From Jeotgalicoccus psychrophilus DSM 19085 (GTDB lineage: Bacteria; Bacillota; Bacilli; Staphylococcales; Salinicoccaceae), in assembly GCF_000425845.1 (NCBI RefSeq), contig NZ_AUEF01000014.1:1-64000 (forward strand): 64,000 bases of DNA. The letters are read 5' to 3'. Each line of letters begins with the position of its first letter. Position 1 is the first letter of the stretch. Made by a program: the position numbers and the translations under genes. Below the pieces are notes generated by a model, which had not been told where the DNA came from, did no database searches, and was given only the letters and a program-made list of their open reading frames with translations. Positions 43,353-52,178 of this stretch are shown here, in pieces.

Positions 43353-45206
43353 TTACGGTTTAAATTTTATTAACCTCATCGCGTTGAGTATAACAATCAG
43401 TACACTTGCTTCATGGGCAAACATTCCTATCGCCAGGTTAACGCCGCCCATCAGCACTCCAACGAGGAGTAATGCTACTGTAACGAGTGCGATAATGATG
43501 TTTTGTTTCATGTTGCGCATCGTTCCTTTAGATAACGACAGTGCGTGTGCATACTGCGACAGTTTATCCGCCATCAGCACTACGTCCGCTGTTTCCATCG
43601 AAATATCCGTGCCGCCTTTCCCCATAGCTAGTCCGACGTCTGCTGTTGCTATAGCCGGTGCATCATTAATGCCGTCCCCTGCCATAGAAATAATTCTGCC
43701 TTCTCCTTTAAGACGTTTCACATGCATCACTTTATCTTCCGGCAGCAACTCTGCGTGTACTTCGTCAATACCGAGTTCAACTGCGACTGCTGCTGCTGTA
43801 TGGCGGTTATCACCTGTCAGCATAACAATATGTTTAATGCCATTGTTACGCATTGTTGCCAGAGCTTCTTTTGCATCGTCTCTGATTTTATCAGCAATAG
43901 ATATTACTGCTGTTAGTTTCGAATCTACTGCTGCAAATACCGCAGTATTCCCTTTCTTTTCACGTTCAAGTGCGTAAGTTTCAATATCAGGCGGTATATC
44001 AATGCCGTTTTCTCTTAACAATTTTCTGTTTCCTGCAACGATTGAATGATTACTTATAGTACCTTCAATACCCTGGCCTTTAACACCGGATGCCTGCTCC
44101 ATTATATAAGCTGAAAGATCCGACGTTTTTTCTGCATACTCGACTATTGCTCTCCCAAGATGATGTTCAGATGCAGTTTCAAGTTTTCCTATCAAACCTG
44201 TAAGTTCCATTTCATCTCCAGCAAACACTTTAAAATCTGTTACTTCCGGACGTCCTTTCGTCAATGTACCTGTTTTATCAAAAACCAGTGTATCGACTTT
44301 AGAAAGTGTTTCAATCACTTCTCCACCTTTAATAAGCGAACCGTTTTTCGCACCGTTACCGATACCAGCAACGTTTGAGACAGGTGCGCCGATAACAAGA
44401 GCTCCCGGACATGCAATCACAAGGAAGGTAATTGCAAGGTGAAGATCTTTCGTAATGAACCAGACAATTATCGACAGTACTAAAACTCCTGGTGTATAGT
44501 ACTGAGCGAATCTGTCGAGAAATCGTTCTGCATTTGATTTACTATCCTGTGCTTCTTCAACAAGTTCTATAATTTTTGAAAACGTCGTATCGTCTCCTAC
44601 TTTTTCCGCTGTTATTTCCAAGTAGCCAGAGTCCAGAATCGTTCCGCTTAAAACCTGGTCACCAGTAATTTTCGATACTGGAATAGATTCACCACTGACA
44701 GCTGCTTCATTAACTTCTGCTTCACCGCTCAACACTTTGCCATCTACCGGAATCATTCCGCCCGGAAGTATTGCTATTCTGTCACCGATTTCTACATCAT
44801 CTACATCTATTACTTTCCGGCTGCCGTCAGTAAGTATTAAATTAGCTTCTTGCGGCGCCATCTCAGTCAATTCTTTAATTGAAGAACGGGTTCTTTCAAG
44901 AGTTCTCGCTTCTAAGTAACTACCAAACAGAAATAAAAACGTAACGATTGAAGACTCGACATATTCTCCAATAAATAACGCTCCAATAACGGCGATAGTT
45001 ACTAGTAATTCAATGCTGAACAGCTTCATCCGCGCTGCCTGATAAGCCTTAATACCGATAGGCAGCATAGCGATAATTGTTGCTACGATTAAGGCAGTAT
45101 TTCCTGCATCAGTATTGCCTGTGAATCTTAATATCAGACCCGCTGCGATTAAAATAAATGCAATAAGAGTAATCTTATTTTCTTGTTTAAATATAAACCT
45201 GATCAT
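43353..45206 (-). CDS. P1B-type heavy-metal ATPase with CPG motif
   Basis: A 617-aa metal-exporting ATPase. It has the actuator motif SGES (about 171-174), the transmembrane metal motif Cys266-Pro267-Gly268, the phosphorylated Asp310 in DKTGT and GDGINDAPA in the hinge. It has no N-terminal HMA domain; a separate HMA protein is encoded next to it. The usual Zn/Cd/Cu motif is CPC, so CPG signals a different or relaxed metal specificity. Flanked by two FNR-type palindromes and followed upstream by an FLP-like regulator. The metal is undetermined (Zn, Cu or Fe are candidates). Confidence 0.88.
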   Translation of the reverse strand: MIRFIFKQENKITLIAFILIAAGLILRFTGNTDAGNTALIVATIIAMLPIGIKAYQAARMKLFSIELLVTIAVIGALFIGEYVESSIVTFLFLFGSYLEARTLERTRSSIKELTEMAPQEANLILTDGSRKVIDVDDVEIGDRIAILPGGMIPVDGKVLSGEAEVNEAAVSGESIPVSKITGDQVLSGTILDSGYLEITAEKVGDDTTFSKIIELVEEAQDSKSNAERFLDRFAQYYTPGVLVLSIIVWFITKDLHLAITFLVIACPGALVIGAPVSNVAGIGNGAKNGSLIKGGEVIETLSKVDTLVFDKTGTLTKGRPEVTDFKVFAGDEMELTGLIGKLETASEHHLGRAIVEYAEKTSDLSAYIMEQASGVKGQGIEGTISNHSIVAGNRKLLRENGIDIPPDIETYALEREKKGNTAVFAAVDSKLTAVISIADKIRDDAKEALATMRNNGIKHIVMLTGDNRHTAAAVAVELGIDEVHAELLPEDKVMHVKRLKGEGRIISMAGDGINDAPAIATADVGLAMGKGGTDISMETADVVLMADKLSQYAHALSLSKGTMRNMKQNIIIALVTVALLLVGVLMGGVNLAIGMFAHEASVLIVILNAMRLIKFKP

Positions 45207-45286
45207 TTTAAATCTCCTTCCCTCTTTTATTATATTTTCCAGCGTCTATTCATTTATAATGTTACAGGCTTTAGTACTAATAAAAA

Positions 45287-45300
45287 TTGACCGAGGTCAA
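45287..45300. promoter_or_regulatory. FNR/FLP-type site upstream of P1B ATPase
   Basis: TTGACCGAGGTCAA is a perfect TTGAC-N4-GTCAA palindrome 81-94 bp before the ATPase start. It is the likely target of the adjacent Crp/Fnr-family regulator. Confidence 0.65.
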
Positions 45301-45302
45301 GA

Positions 45303-45334
45303 ACAAAAAAAAAGTTCCCATTTCCGGGAACTTT
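45303..45334 (-). terminator. Terminator of flp-like gene
   Basis: On the minus strand AAAGTTCCC and GGGAACTTT form a 9-bp stem with a 6-nt loop followed by a run of nine T residues, 14 bp after the regulator stop. Confidence 0.85.
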
Positions 45335-45347
45335 CTACTTAATTTTT

Positions 45348-45992
45348 CTATTTTAAAATATCATAGGATTTATTATTAATTTTCTTAATGACACTTTCAT
45401 TTTCCAGCTTCTTAAACGTTCTAGTCAGTGTCTCAGGCTGCATACTTAAATATGAAGCGAGATTTTTTTTAGTCATAGTCAAGACCAGTTTACCGTTCTT
45501 TGTATGTGTACGAATGTACTCGATTAATTTTTCTCTGCTGTTTAATAAGGAAATATTTGTAGTTAGAGATTCTGAATCATTCAATCTTTCTGCAAAACTC
45601 TCAATGATTTTAATACTGATATCCGGATATTTCTGCATTAGTCCATATATATCCTCACGGTTAATGCGGCATACCTCCGCATCTTCCAGCACCTCTGCAT
45701 AGGATTTACTCTCTTCATCAACACTAAAAAGGGAAAGCTCACCTGTGAAGTCGCTGTGAGTCAGCACTCTGATTAACTGCTCCTCCCCGTTGTCATTTAA
45801 ACGGTAAATCCGTACTTTACCTTTATGTATGACAAATAGTGAAGAAGATCGGTCACCGGCCATAAAAAGATACTCACCTTTTTTCATACTCTGATGATTA
45901 ATTCTTTGAAACACTTCTTCCAGCTCATCCATTTCAAGGTGGCTGAAAATCGGAACTTTGCTGACGCACCGTTCATGCCCCTGTAACTCCAT
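45348..45992 (-). CDS. Crp/Fnr-family regulator, FLP-like thiol sensor
   Basis: A 214-aa CRP-fold protein. The cyclic-nucleotide-like beta-barrel is at about 15-120, the dimer helix at about 125-150, and the C-terminal HTH (TKKNLASYLSMQPETLTRTFKKLE) near 172-195. The N-terminal HERC (Cys9) and Cys108 in DAEVC match the two-cysteine arrangement of lactobacillal FLP, in which a disulfide switches DNA binding; there is no four-cysteine iron-sulfur site. Two TTGA-N6-TCAA sites precede the neighbouring ATPase and HMA genes, making them the likely regulon. Its metal or redox cue is unknown. Confidence 0.85.
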   Translation of the reverse strand: MELQGHERCVSKVPIFSHLEMDELEEVFQRINHQSMKKGEYLFMAGDRSSSLFVIHKGKVRIYRLNDNGEEQLIRVLTHSDFTGELSLFSVDEESKSYAEVLEDAEVCRINREDIYGLMQKYPDISIKIIESFAERLNDSESLTTNISLLNSREKLIEYIRTHTKNGKLVLTMTKKNLASYLSMQPETLTRTFKKLENESVIKKINNKSYDILK

Positions 45993-46114
45993 GTTACTTC
46001 CCCTCCAAAGTGATTAATCTGATTGCTTCGATTATATCATGAGCAAATTAATAATATATAAATGTAAAATTCATGTTAAAATTGATGCTGATTACGAGAA
46101 GATTGGGGATATGT

Positions 46115-46687
46115 ATGGCAAAACTTTACTACCGCTACGGTACAATGCAAAGTAACAAGAGCAACCAGATTATTACGACACACCACCAATATACGACACA
46201 GGGAAAACGTTGCCTGGCATTCACAACACCAATTGATTCCAGAAGCGGGCATAAAAAAATTAAATCCAGAGTCGGACTTGAACTGGACGCTGAATACATA
46301 ACAGAGGATATTTTTGACAAAGTAAAACAGGAGCATGATAAAGAAAAAGTATATGCTGTTCTTGTTGATGAAGCACAGTTTTTATCGAAAAAAGATATTC
46401 ATAATCTGAGCGACATTCCGGATTCCCTCGGGATTCCTGTTATTGCTTTTGGTTTAAAGACGGATTTCAGAAATGAACTGTTCGAAGGCAGCCGCGTTTT
46501 ACTTGAACTGGCTGATGCTATCGATGAATTGAAAACAGTTTGCCAGTACTGCAATAAAAAAGCGACGCTTAATATGAGACTCCGTAACGGCATTCCGATT
46601 AACGTTGGAGAATCTATTCAAATAGGCGACGAGGAATATGTTCCTGTATGCCGCAAATGCTATAAAGAACGCCTCGAACTGGTATAG
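46115..46687 (+). CDS. tdk: Thymidine kinase (type II) with altered P-loop
   Basis: A 190-aa enzyme phosphorylating thymidine, similar to the E. coli-type enzyme (LYYRYG, DEAQFL, GLKTDFRNELFEGS, and a zinc ribbon with Cys-x2-Cys pairs CQYCNKK and CRKCYKE). The P-loop reads GTMQSNKS, with Asn where the consensus has the Gly of GKS; related Firmicutes enzymes may have Ser at this place. ATG 46115 is chosen by its GGGGA site; upstream in-frame codons are not part of the family. Monocistronic. Confidence 0.88.
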   Translation: MAKLYYRYGTMQSNKSNQIITTHHQYTTQGKRCLAFTTPIDSRSGHKKIKSRVGLELDAEYITEDIFDKVKQEHDKEKVYAVLVDEAQFLSKKDIHNLSDIPDSLGIPVIAFGLKTDFRNELFEGSRVLLELADAIDELKTVCQYCNKKATLNMRLRNGIPINVGESIQIGDEEYVPVCRKCYKERLELV

Positions 46688-46706
46688 TAAAATTATATGA
46701 CAGCTG

Positions 46707-46740
46707 ACACAGGAATCTCTTATGGTTTCTGTGTTTTTTT
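46707..46740 (+). terminator. tdk terminator
   Basis: ACACAGGAA pairs with TTTCTGTGT (one wobble) around a loop and is followed by seven T residues. Confidence 0.75.
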
Positions 46741-46794
46741 AGCACTTAAATGTTTCCCGTGAAACTAAATTTTTTTCTAACAAGGAGGATATTT

Positions 46795-47982
46795 ATGAAA
46801 ATTACCAGTAATATTTTTAAAACCACTTCTTTTAAAAGTCCGTTTTTTAATAACTTCACTGCAGATGCACTGACTGAAATTTTAAACTTCCACCAAACAG
46901 TGCCCGGATACGAAGAAACACCGCTTTACAGTTTAAGGGACTTTAGCAGCAGTATCGGCATTGGCAAAGTTTATGTTAAAGACGAATCACATCGTTTTGG
47001 TTTAAATGCATTTAAAGGCCTTGGCGGCATTTATTCTGCTGCGGCGTATTTAAAAGAACGTCACAGCCTTGAGTTTTCCACTTTCGACGAGCTGCTGGCC
47101 CAGCTGCAAGACAAAGTACCGGAAACTTTTGTTACAGCGACTGACGGGAATCACGGTAAGGGAATTGCTTGGGCTGCACAGCTGCTTAATCAGCGGGCAC
47201 TAGTTTTTATGCCTAAAAATACTAGCAAATCACGTGTCGAAGCAATTGAAGCTTTAGGCGGTAAAGTCGCTGTTACCGACCTGAACTACGATGATACAGT
47301 CCGTTATGCAAGCAATATAGCGCATAAAAATAACTGGCCTGTTATACAGGATACTTCATGGGAAGGTTATGAGGATATTCCTTTAAAAATAATGCAGGGG
47401 TATTCAACGATTATTTCAGAAATCAAAGCTCAGCTTAAAGATGATTTTAATGAACTGACACATGTATTTCTGCAGGCAGGTGTCGGCTCATTCGCCGGTG
47501 CGATGGCAGCTTCACTAATTCAATCTATGGATCATACCAATATTAAAATAGTTATTGTCGAACCGGAGAATGCCGCTTGTTTATATAAATCTGCAGAACA
47601 TACCAGCGGTAAACCGCAAAATGTCAGCGGTGATCTTCAAACCATGATGGCAGGATTATCTTGCGGAAAACCCAGCATACAGGGCTGGAGTATTTTAAAA
47701 GATTCAGTGGAAGCCTTCATACATTGCAGCGATGACATCAGCTGGAGAGGTATGAGAAAACTTGGTCGTCCCACTGGCAAAGACGAGAAAATTATATCTG
47801 GAGAATCCGGCAGTGTGACCATTGGATCTTTACACGAAATTATGACAAATAGTGATTTTAAAAATATGGCAGAACAACTTGGATTAAATAAAAAATCATG
47901 TGTTCTCTTAATCAATACCGAGGGTGATACAGACCCGGAAAATTACCAGAGAGTAATGCATGATTATAATGCAAAGAGTTAA
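46795..47982 (+). CDS. dpaL: Diaminopropionate ammonia-lyase
   Basis: PLP-dependent enzyme (YgeX/DpaL, fold type II) converting 2,3-diaminopropionate to pyruvate and two ammonia. The 395-aa protein has the Schiff-base Lys74 in RFGLNAFKGLGG, the ATDGNHGKGIAWAA phosphate region and QAGVGSFAGA glycine loop. ATG 46795 has AAGGAGG 7 nt upstream; an upstream Met is outside the homologous region. Stand-alone gene closed by a perfect terminator. In this setting it probably supports amino acid breakdown. Confidence 0.92.
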   Translation: MKITSNIFKTTSFKSPFFNNFTADALTEILNFHQTVPGYEETPLYSLRDFSSSIGIGKVYVKDESHRFGLNAFKGLGGIYSAAAYLKERHSLEFSTFDELLAQLQDKVPETFVTATDGNHGKGIAWAAQLLNQRALVFMPKNTSKSRVEAIEALGGKVAVTDLNYDDTVRYASNIAHKNNWPVIQDTSWEGYEDIPLKIMQGYSTIISEIKAQLKDDFNELTHVFLQAGVGSFAGAMAASLIQSMDHTNIKIVIVEPENAACLYKSAEHTSGKPQNVSGDLQTMMAGLSCGKPSIQGWSILKDSVEAFIHCSDDISWRGMRKLGRPTGKDEKIISGESGSVTIGSLHEIMTNSDFKNMAEQLGLNKKSCVLLINTEGDTDPENYQRVMHDYNAKS

Positions 47983-48028
47983 ATACTAACGCTTTAAATT
48001 ACTATCTAACTTTCTTAATAACAAGCCT

Positions 48029-48063
48029 AAAAAGGGAGTAACGCATAGCGTTACTCCCTTTTT
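48029..48063. terminator. Bidirectional terminator
   Basis: AAAAAGGGAGTAACG and CGTTACTCCCTTTTT form a perfect 15-bp stem with CATAG loop, between dpaL and the convergent lipoprotein gene. The apex contains the palindrome TAACGC-ATA-GCGTTA. Confidence 0.92.
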
Positions 48064-48091
48064 ACATTATTAATACCGCTATTATAACGCC

Positions 48092-48856
48092 CTATCTTTT
48101 AGTTAAAGTTATCTCTGGCATATATCTCAAGTTCACAATATCACCGTCTTCAAATGACATCGTAAAGTTAGTCATTCCGCCATATTCTGCACTCCCCAGT
48201 GTATGTCTCGATTTATTATAATCGGGATGTGATGACACTTCGAGTGATCCTGTTTCCTCAGTTTCTGGCATACTGACATCATAAACACCTGCAGGGAAAT
48301 CTTCACCGGCTACCCACTGACCAGGAAAAATTGTTTCCACAGATACTGTTTCATACGGAGTAAAGTTTACATTCTCAAAATTGGCTATCTCAACTGAATA
48401 TCCTTCGTCAAGAAATCCAACAATTTCAGTCGTCTGACCTTCAGGACTATCCGACTCTCCTGCTAAAGTTTCATTGAATCCGCCGCGCTCTTCTTCGTTC
48501 TTAACATATATATTTCCGTATCCTGAATCTGCTGTAATGACATAGCGGCCAGGCTCAATATCTTTGCCGACTTCATGCATACCTTCATCGAGTGTAACCG
48601 CCTCACCTTGATTCATTAAGTGACTGTAGTCCAAAGTTTCAATTCCCTCAGTGTCACTGGCGGTATCATTGTCTGTTTCGTTATTGCTGTCGGTATCGTC
48701 ATCTTTCCCAGAATCATTACTTTCTTCACTCGTGTTCGCGCTTTCTGAACCAAGCCAGCCGTTAATTTCATCAGCAAGCTGATCAAAAGGGTTGCTGCAT
48801 GCGCTTAAGATAATAGAACTAAAAAATAGTACAGATATTAATTTAAGTTTTCTCAT
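48092..48856 (-). CDS. Lipoprotein with acidic linker and two tandem beta-domains
   Basis: Function not recognised. The 254-aa protein has a lipobox LSAC (Cys20), a low-complexity Asp/Ser/Asn/Thr linker (about 36-72), then two related segments. Repeat 1 (about 92-160) has EVGKDIEPGRYVITAD and repeat 2 (about 178-247) has VAGEDFPAGVYDVSMP. The pattern G-x-D-x-P/A-G-x-Y-x-V is shared, so the repeats arose by duplication and probably form beta-sandwiches at the cell surface. Similar domains occur in other Bacilli lipoproteins of unknown role. Single gene. Confidence 0.75.
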   Translation of the reverse strand: MRKLKLISVLFFSSIILSACSNPFDQLADEINGWLGSESANTSEESNDSGKDDDTDSNNETDNDTASDTEGIETLDYSHLMNQGEAVTLDEGMHEVGKDIEPGRYVITADSGYGNIYVKNEEERGGFNETLAGESDSPEGQTTEIVGFLDEGYSVEIANFENVNFTPYETVSVETIFPGQWVAGEDFPAGVYDVSMPETEETGSLEVSSHPDYNKSRHTLGSAEYGGMTNFTMSFEDGDIVNLRYMPEITLTKR

Positions 48857-48993
48857 TTCTGTTCACTCCATTCACCGTTTCGTAACATTTTCTTAAGTAT
48901 AAAATTTAAGAGCCCGAATAGCAAACTGATATATTTTGTAACTATTTACTTTTTCTTTGTTATACTATTGGAAATTACATTGGAGGCGGTCTT

Positions 48994-50025
48994 ATGATTA
49001 AACCCCGTAAATTACAGCATGGTGACACGGTTGCACTCGTCTCATTATCGAGCGGACTCGCAGGCGAAGAAGATATACAATGGAGAACTGAACAGGGAAT
49101 CGAACGGCTGGAGAGTGTTTTCGGCTTAAAGGTGAAAGTAATGCCCCATGCTTTGAAGGGCCTAGATTACGTTTATGACCACCCTGAGAAAAGGGCAGAG
49201 GATTTAAATAACGCTTTAAGAGATGATTCTGTTAAGGGAATTATCTGTGCAATCGGCGGCAATGAAACTGTACGTATCCTGCCATTTGTAGACACTGATG
49301 CTCTTAAAAATAATCCAAAGATATTCACAGGATATTCCGACACTACAACTAATCATTTATTCTTTTACAAATATGGTATATCGACCAGTTACGGTCCTGC
49401 TCTGTTAACCGATTTTGCTGAAAATATCGCAATGGATGATTATACTGTCGATTCAATTAAGAGGACATGGTTTTCTGCAGAACCTGTCGGCGAAATTAAT
49501 ACTTCTCCGCACATTAGAAAAATCGGACTCAGCTGGGCTTCTGAAAATAAAAGTATTGAACGTCCTAAAGACAATAATTCCGGCTATGAAAGCATCAGTG
49601 GTTCCGGAAAAGCCCGCGGACATTTAATCGGCGGCTGCCTGGAAGTCTTTAATAACCTTCGGGGCACTCAGTATTTTCCAGAATTAAAAGACTTTAAAGA
49701 TGCCATACTGTTCTTTGAAACATCTGAATGTTATCTTGATCCAGAAATATTTGAAGATTATTTACGCGCTATGTCTGTTATCGGTATATTTGAGCATATA
49801 AATGGTATTGTTATCGGGCGTCCTCAGGATGGACGATATTACACTGAATACAAAGAGGCATGGCGACGTATACTCACCGAAGCAGGACGCAGTGACCTGC
49901 CGGTACTGTATAACGCAAGCTTCGGTCATAATGAACCGAAATGCATAATTCCATATGGTCTTAAAGCTGAAATAGATACTGAAAAACCTACTTTTAAGAT
50001 ATTGGAAAGTGCTGTAAAAAATTAA
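48994..50025 (+). CDS. S66-family serine peptidase (MccF/LD-carboxypeptidase-like)
   Basis: A 343-aa member of the S66 family. The nucleophile is Ser115 in FTGYSDTTTN, the oxyanion segment is AIGGNET (86-92), and the Glu and His of the triad would lie in the C-terminal domain (ETSECYLDPE; NASFGHNEPK). S66 enzymes cleave either the LD-peptide bond of muropeptides (LdcA) or toxic aminoacyl-nucleotides such as microcin C (MccF). The ~340 aa length is closer to MccF than LdcA (~305). GGAGG precedes ATG. Confidence 0.88.
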   Translation: MIKPRKLQHGDTVALVSLSSGLAGEEDIQWRTEQGIERLESVFGLKVKVMPHALKGLDYVYDHPEKRAEDLNNALRDDSVKGIICAIGGNETVRILPFVDTDALKNNPKIFTGYSDTTTNHLFFYKYGISTSYGPALLTDFAENIAMDDYTVDSIKRTWFSAEPVGEINTSPHIRKIGLSWASENKSIERPKDNNSGYESISGSGKARGHLIGGCLEVFNNLRGTQYFPELKDFKDAILFFETSECYLDPEIFEDYLRAMSVIGIFEHINGIVIGRPQDGRYYTEYKEAWRRILTEAGRSDLPVLYNASFGHNEPKCIIPYGLKAEIDTEKPTFKILESAVKN

Positions 50026-50056
50026 AAATCCGAAGAGATAACTCTTCGGATTTTTT
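50025..50056. terminator. Bidirectional terminator
   Basis: AAAATCCGAAGAG and CTCTTCGGATTTT form a perfect 13-bp stem with a 4-nt loop between the S66 gene and convergent mgtE. Confidence 0.9.
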
Positions 50057-51407
50057 ACATTAAGTATGATAAAAACGCTGTTGCGATTCCAAAATAAATT
50101 AATAATGACAATATATCATTAATTGTTGTAATTAATGGCCCGGAAGCCACTGCCGGATCAACATTTAGATGGTTCAAAATAAGCGGTATGATTGTCCCGG
50201 CGAGTGTACCGATAATCAGAGTGCAGAGCAGTGAAATCCCAATAACAAAACCTAACACCGCACTGCCCTGCCATAGATATGCAATGATAAATATAAGCAG
50301 TCCGCACGTCAAACCAATGTATACTCCTACTTTCAATTCTCTGAGTAAAAGCTTAAACACTTGTTTTGTATTCACATTTTCTTTCGTGAGCCCCCTGATG
50401 ACAACAGCAAGTGATTGCGTACCTGTATTACCGGTCATTCCTGCTACCATCGGCATGAAAAATGCTAGCGCAACTACTTGTTCCAGGGTTTCCTCAAAGC
50501 TTGCAATGATACTTCCTGACACGATTCCGATGAAAAGCAGAAGTATTAGCCACGTCAGTCTTCTTTTCGCAGCAGTAAATGGTTTTGTCGTAAAATCAAT
50601 CGCTTTTCCTGATGCAGAAAACTTTTCAATATCTTCTTCAGCTTCCTGATAAACAACATCCAGAATATCGTCGATTGTAACGATACCAAGCAATTTATTT
50701 TCTTCATCAACGACTGGAATCGTTACGAGATCATAACGCTGAATTATTCTCGCAACTTCTTCCTGATCCATCAGTGCGTCCACTGTAACTATCCGTATTT
50801 TCATAATTTCTTCTATGTGCTGTTCTAAATCGGCCAGCAGCAGATCTCTGTACGATACGACCCCGACAAGTTTTTTATCATCATCGATAACATGCAGATA
50901 GTTGAGATACTCAGCCAGCTCCGCAAAATGTTTTAATTTATCGACTGCTTCACGCACAGTATAGGATTTATTAATCCAGACCATTTGATTATTCATTATT
51001 CTGCCGGCTGTTTCCGGCGGGAACTCCATAAGAGTTTCGATATCAGCAGAAAATTCTTCATCTGCATCCGACAAGAGTTCTGTTGCTTTCTTTTCACCGA
51101 GATTGCTCAGCATACCGATTAAATCGTCGTTGTTCATCTGTGTAATAACCAGAGAGCCTGCGTGTGAATCAATCATGCCGATTACTTTCCGCTGATTAGC
51201 AGCATCTAATTCCGATAAAACATCTGCGAGCTGATGAATCGAAATGAATTCTAAAAATATTTTTTGCTCCGCTGTTGATAACTCCAAAAATATTTGAGTC
51301 AAATCATACTTCTGCAGATCGCTGATATTTTCGTGGAATGCATGTTCATCTTTTTGTTCCAGTGTATACGTCACACTGTGGACGAGCTGATTTAGATTTT
51401 GAACCAT
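50055..51407 (-). CDS. mgtE: Magnesium transporter MgtE
   Basis: Mg2+ channel of 450 aa. The N-terminal superhelical domain (1 to about 130), a pair of CBS domains (about 135-255) that sense cytosolic Mg2+, and five C-terminal TM helices (from about 285) are in the standard order. The pore motif PMVAGMTGNTGTQ is intact, as is the late acidic position in LITTINDILSLL. GGAGG precedes ATG. No M-box riboswitch is present upstream, because the XRE-YkvA gene ends only 17 bp before. Confidence 0.95.
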   Translation of the reverse strand: MVQNLNQLVHSVTYTLEQKDEHAFHENISDLQKYDLTQIFLELSTAEQKIFLEFISIHQLADVLSELDAANQRKVIGMIDSHAGSLVITQMNNDDLIGMLSNLGEKKATELLSDADEEFSADIETLMEFPPETAGRIMNNQMVWINKSYTVREAVDKLKHFAELAEYLNYLHVIDDDKKLVGVVSYRDLLLADLEQHIEEIMKIRIVTVDALMDQEEVARIIQRYDLVTIPVVDEENKLLGIVTIDDILDVVYQEAEEDIEKFSASGKAIDFTTKPFTAAKRRLTWLILLLFIGIVSGSIIASFEETLEQVVALAFFMPMVAGMTGNTGTQSLAVVIRGLTKENVNTKQVFKLLLRELKVGVYIGLTCGLLIFIIAYLWQGSAVLGFVIGISLLCTLIIGTLAGTIIPLILNHLNVDPAVASGPLITTINDILSLLIYFGIATAFLSYLM

Positions 51408-51424
51408 ATCCTTATTCCTCCTAA

Positions 51425-52057
51425 CTACAGCAGGATGTTTTTATTTTCCAGACGCTGCGAGATTGCCTGCACAATAAATGCATCATCCAATAAGCCGACC
51501 GGCAGTAAATAGTCCGGCAGTAAATCTGTTGTCACTATAAAATAAAGTAAAGCTGCTCCAATAAGTATTTGATCCCTGGTATGACCGTGTCCATTTATAA
51601 AATGAGCGTACATTGCTTTGAGCTGTTCCACATATTTACCAATACCCGCGGTTTCTTTCATCTTAGTGTCAAACTCTGCAACTATCTTCTCTTGACCTGC
51701 TGCTGTCTGGCTGTAAGTTTCAAAATTCGAAATTTCCTGATTCACACGCTCAAATGAAATACTTTCATTAACGTCAGTCAATTCCTCTGCTATTTTCTGC
51801 ACTGCTTCCCACGTTTGTTCAAGGTCATCTTTAACAGGTTTCCCATACCCCGCAAGCTCTAATAAAAAATCAAAGTCCACTGATAGACTCTCCGATAGTT
51901 TTTGAAGGTGATTTAAGTTTACCTGACGCTTGCCATTCATAATTTTAGACAATGTTGCATGGTCGATATTTACAAAAATGCTGAAGCGCCTTAGAGACAT
52001 ACAGCGCTTATCCATTTCATTTTTCATAAACTGATAGAGTCTATTCTGTCTTTCCAT
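51425..52057 (-). CDS. XRE-family HTH protein fused to YkvA (DUF1232) domain
   Basis: A 210-aa protein. Residues 1-65 form a Cro/CI-type HTH (LRRFSIFVNIDHATLSKIMNGKRQV). A coiled-coil-like middle follows. Residues about 150-210 hold the DUF1232/YkvA segment with LIGAALLYFIVTTDLLPD and GLLDDAFIV, typically a short membrane hairpin with the conserved PD and DD pairs. This suggests a membrane-tethered regulator. ATG 52057 has AAAGGTG upstream. It is 17 bp before mgtE and probably co-transcribed, hinting at a role in membrane or Mg2+ homeostasis. Confidence 0.8.
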   Translation of the reverse strand: MERQNRLYQFMKNEMDKRCMSLRRFSIFVNIDHATLSKIMNGKRQVNLNHLQKLSESLSVDFDFLLELAGYGKPVKDDLEQTWEAVQKIAEELTDVNESISFERVNQEISNFETYSQTAAGQEKIVAEFDTKMKETAGIGKYVEQLKAMYAHFINGHGHTRDQILIGAALLYFIVTTDLLPDYLLPVGLLDDAFIVQAISQRLENKNILL

Positions 52058-52178
52058 AAAATCACCTTTCTTGCTAATATTCAATATCATGAATACTATT
52101 AGAATGGTGACAATATGTCAACATTATGTTAAATTAGATAATCTACTATAAATAAGTCAAAAAGAAAGAAGTATGATT

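Noticed and set aside
43243-43977. 244-codon plus-strand frame opposite the metal ATPase
   Set aside because: It runs antisense to conserved ATPase motifs, with low-complexity Ser/Ile composition and no plausible start site.
52058-52178. M-box magnesium riboswitch for mgtE
   Set aside because: The leader before the XRE-YkvA gene is too short and no M-box-like stems are visible; mgtE itself follows after 17 bp.
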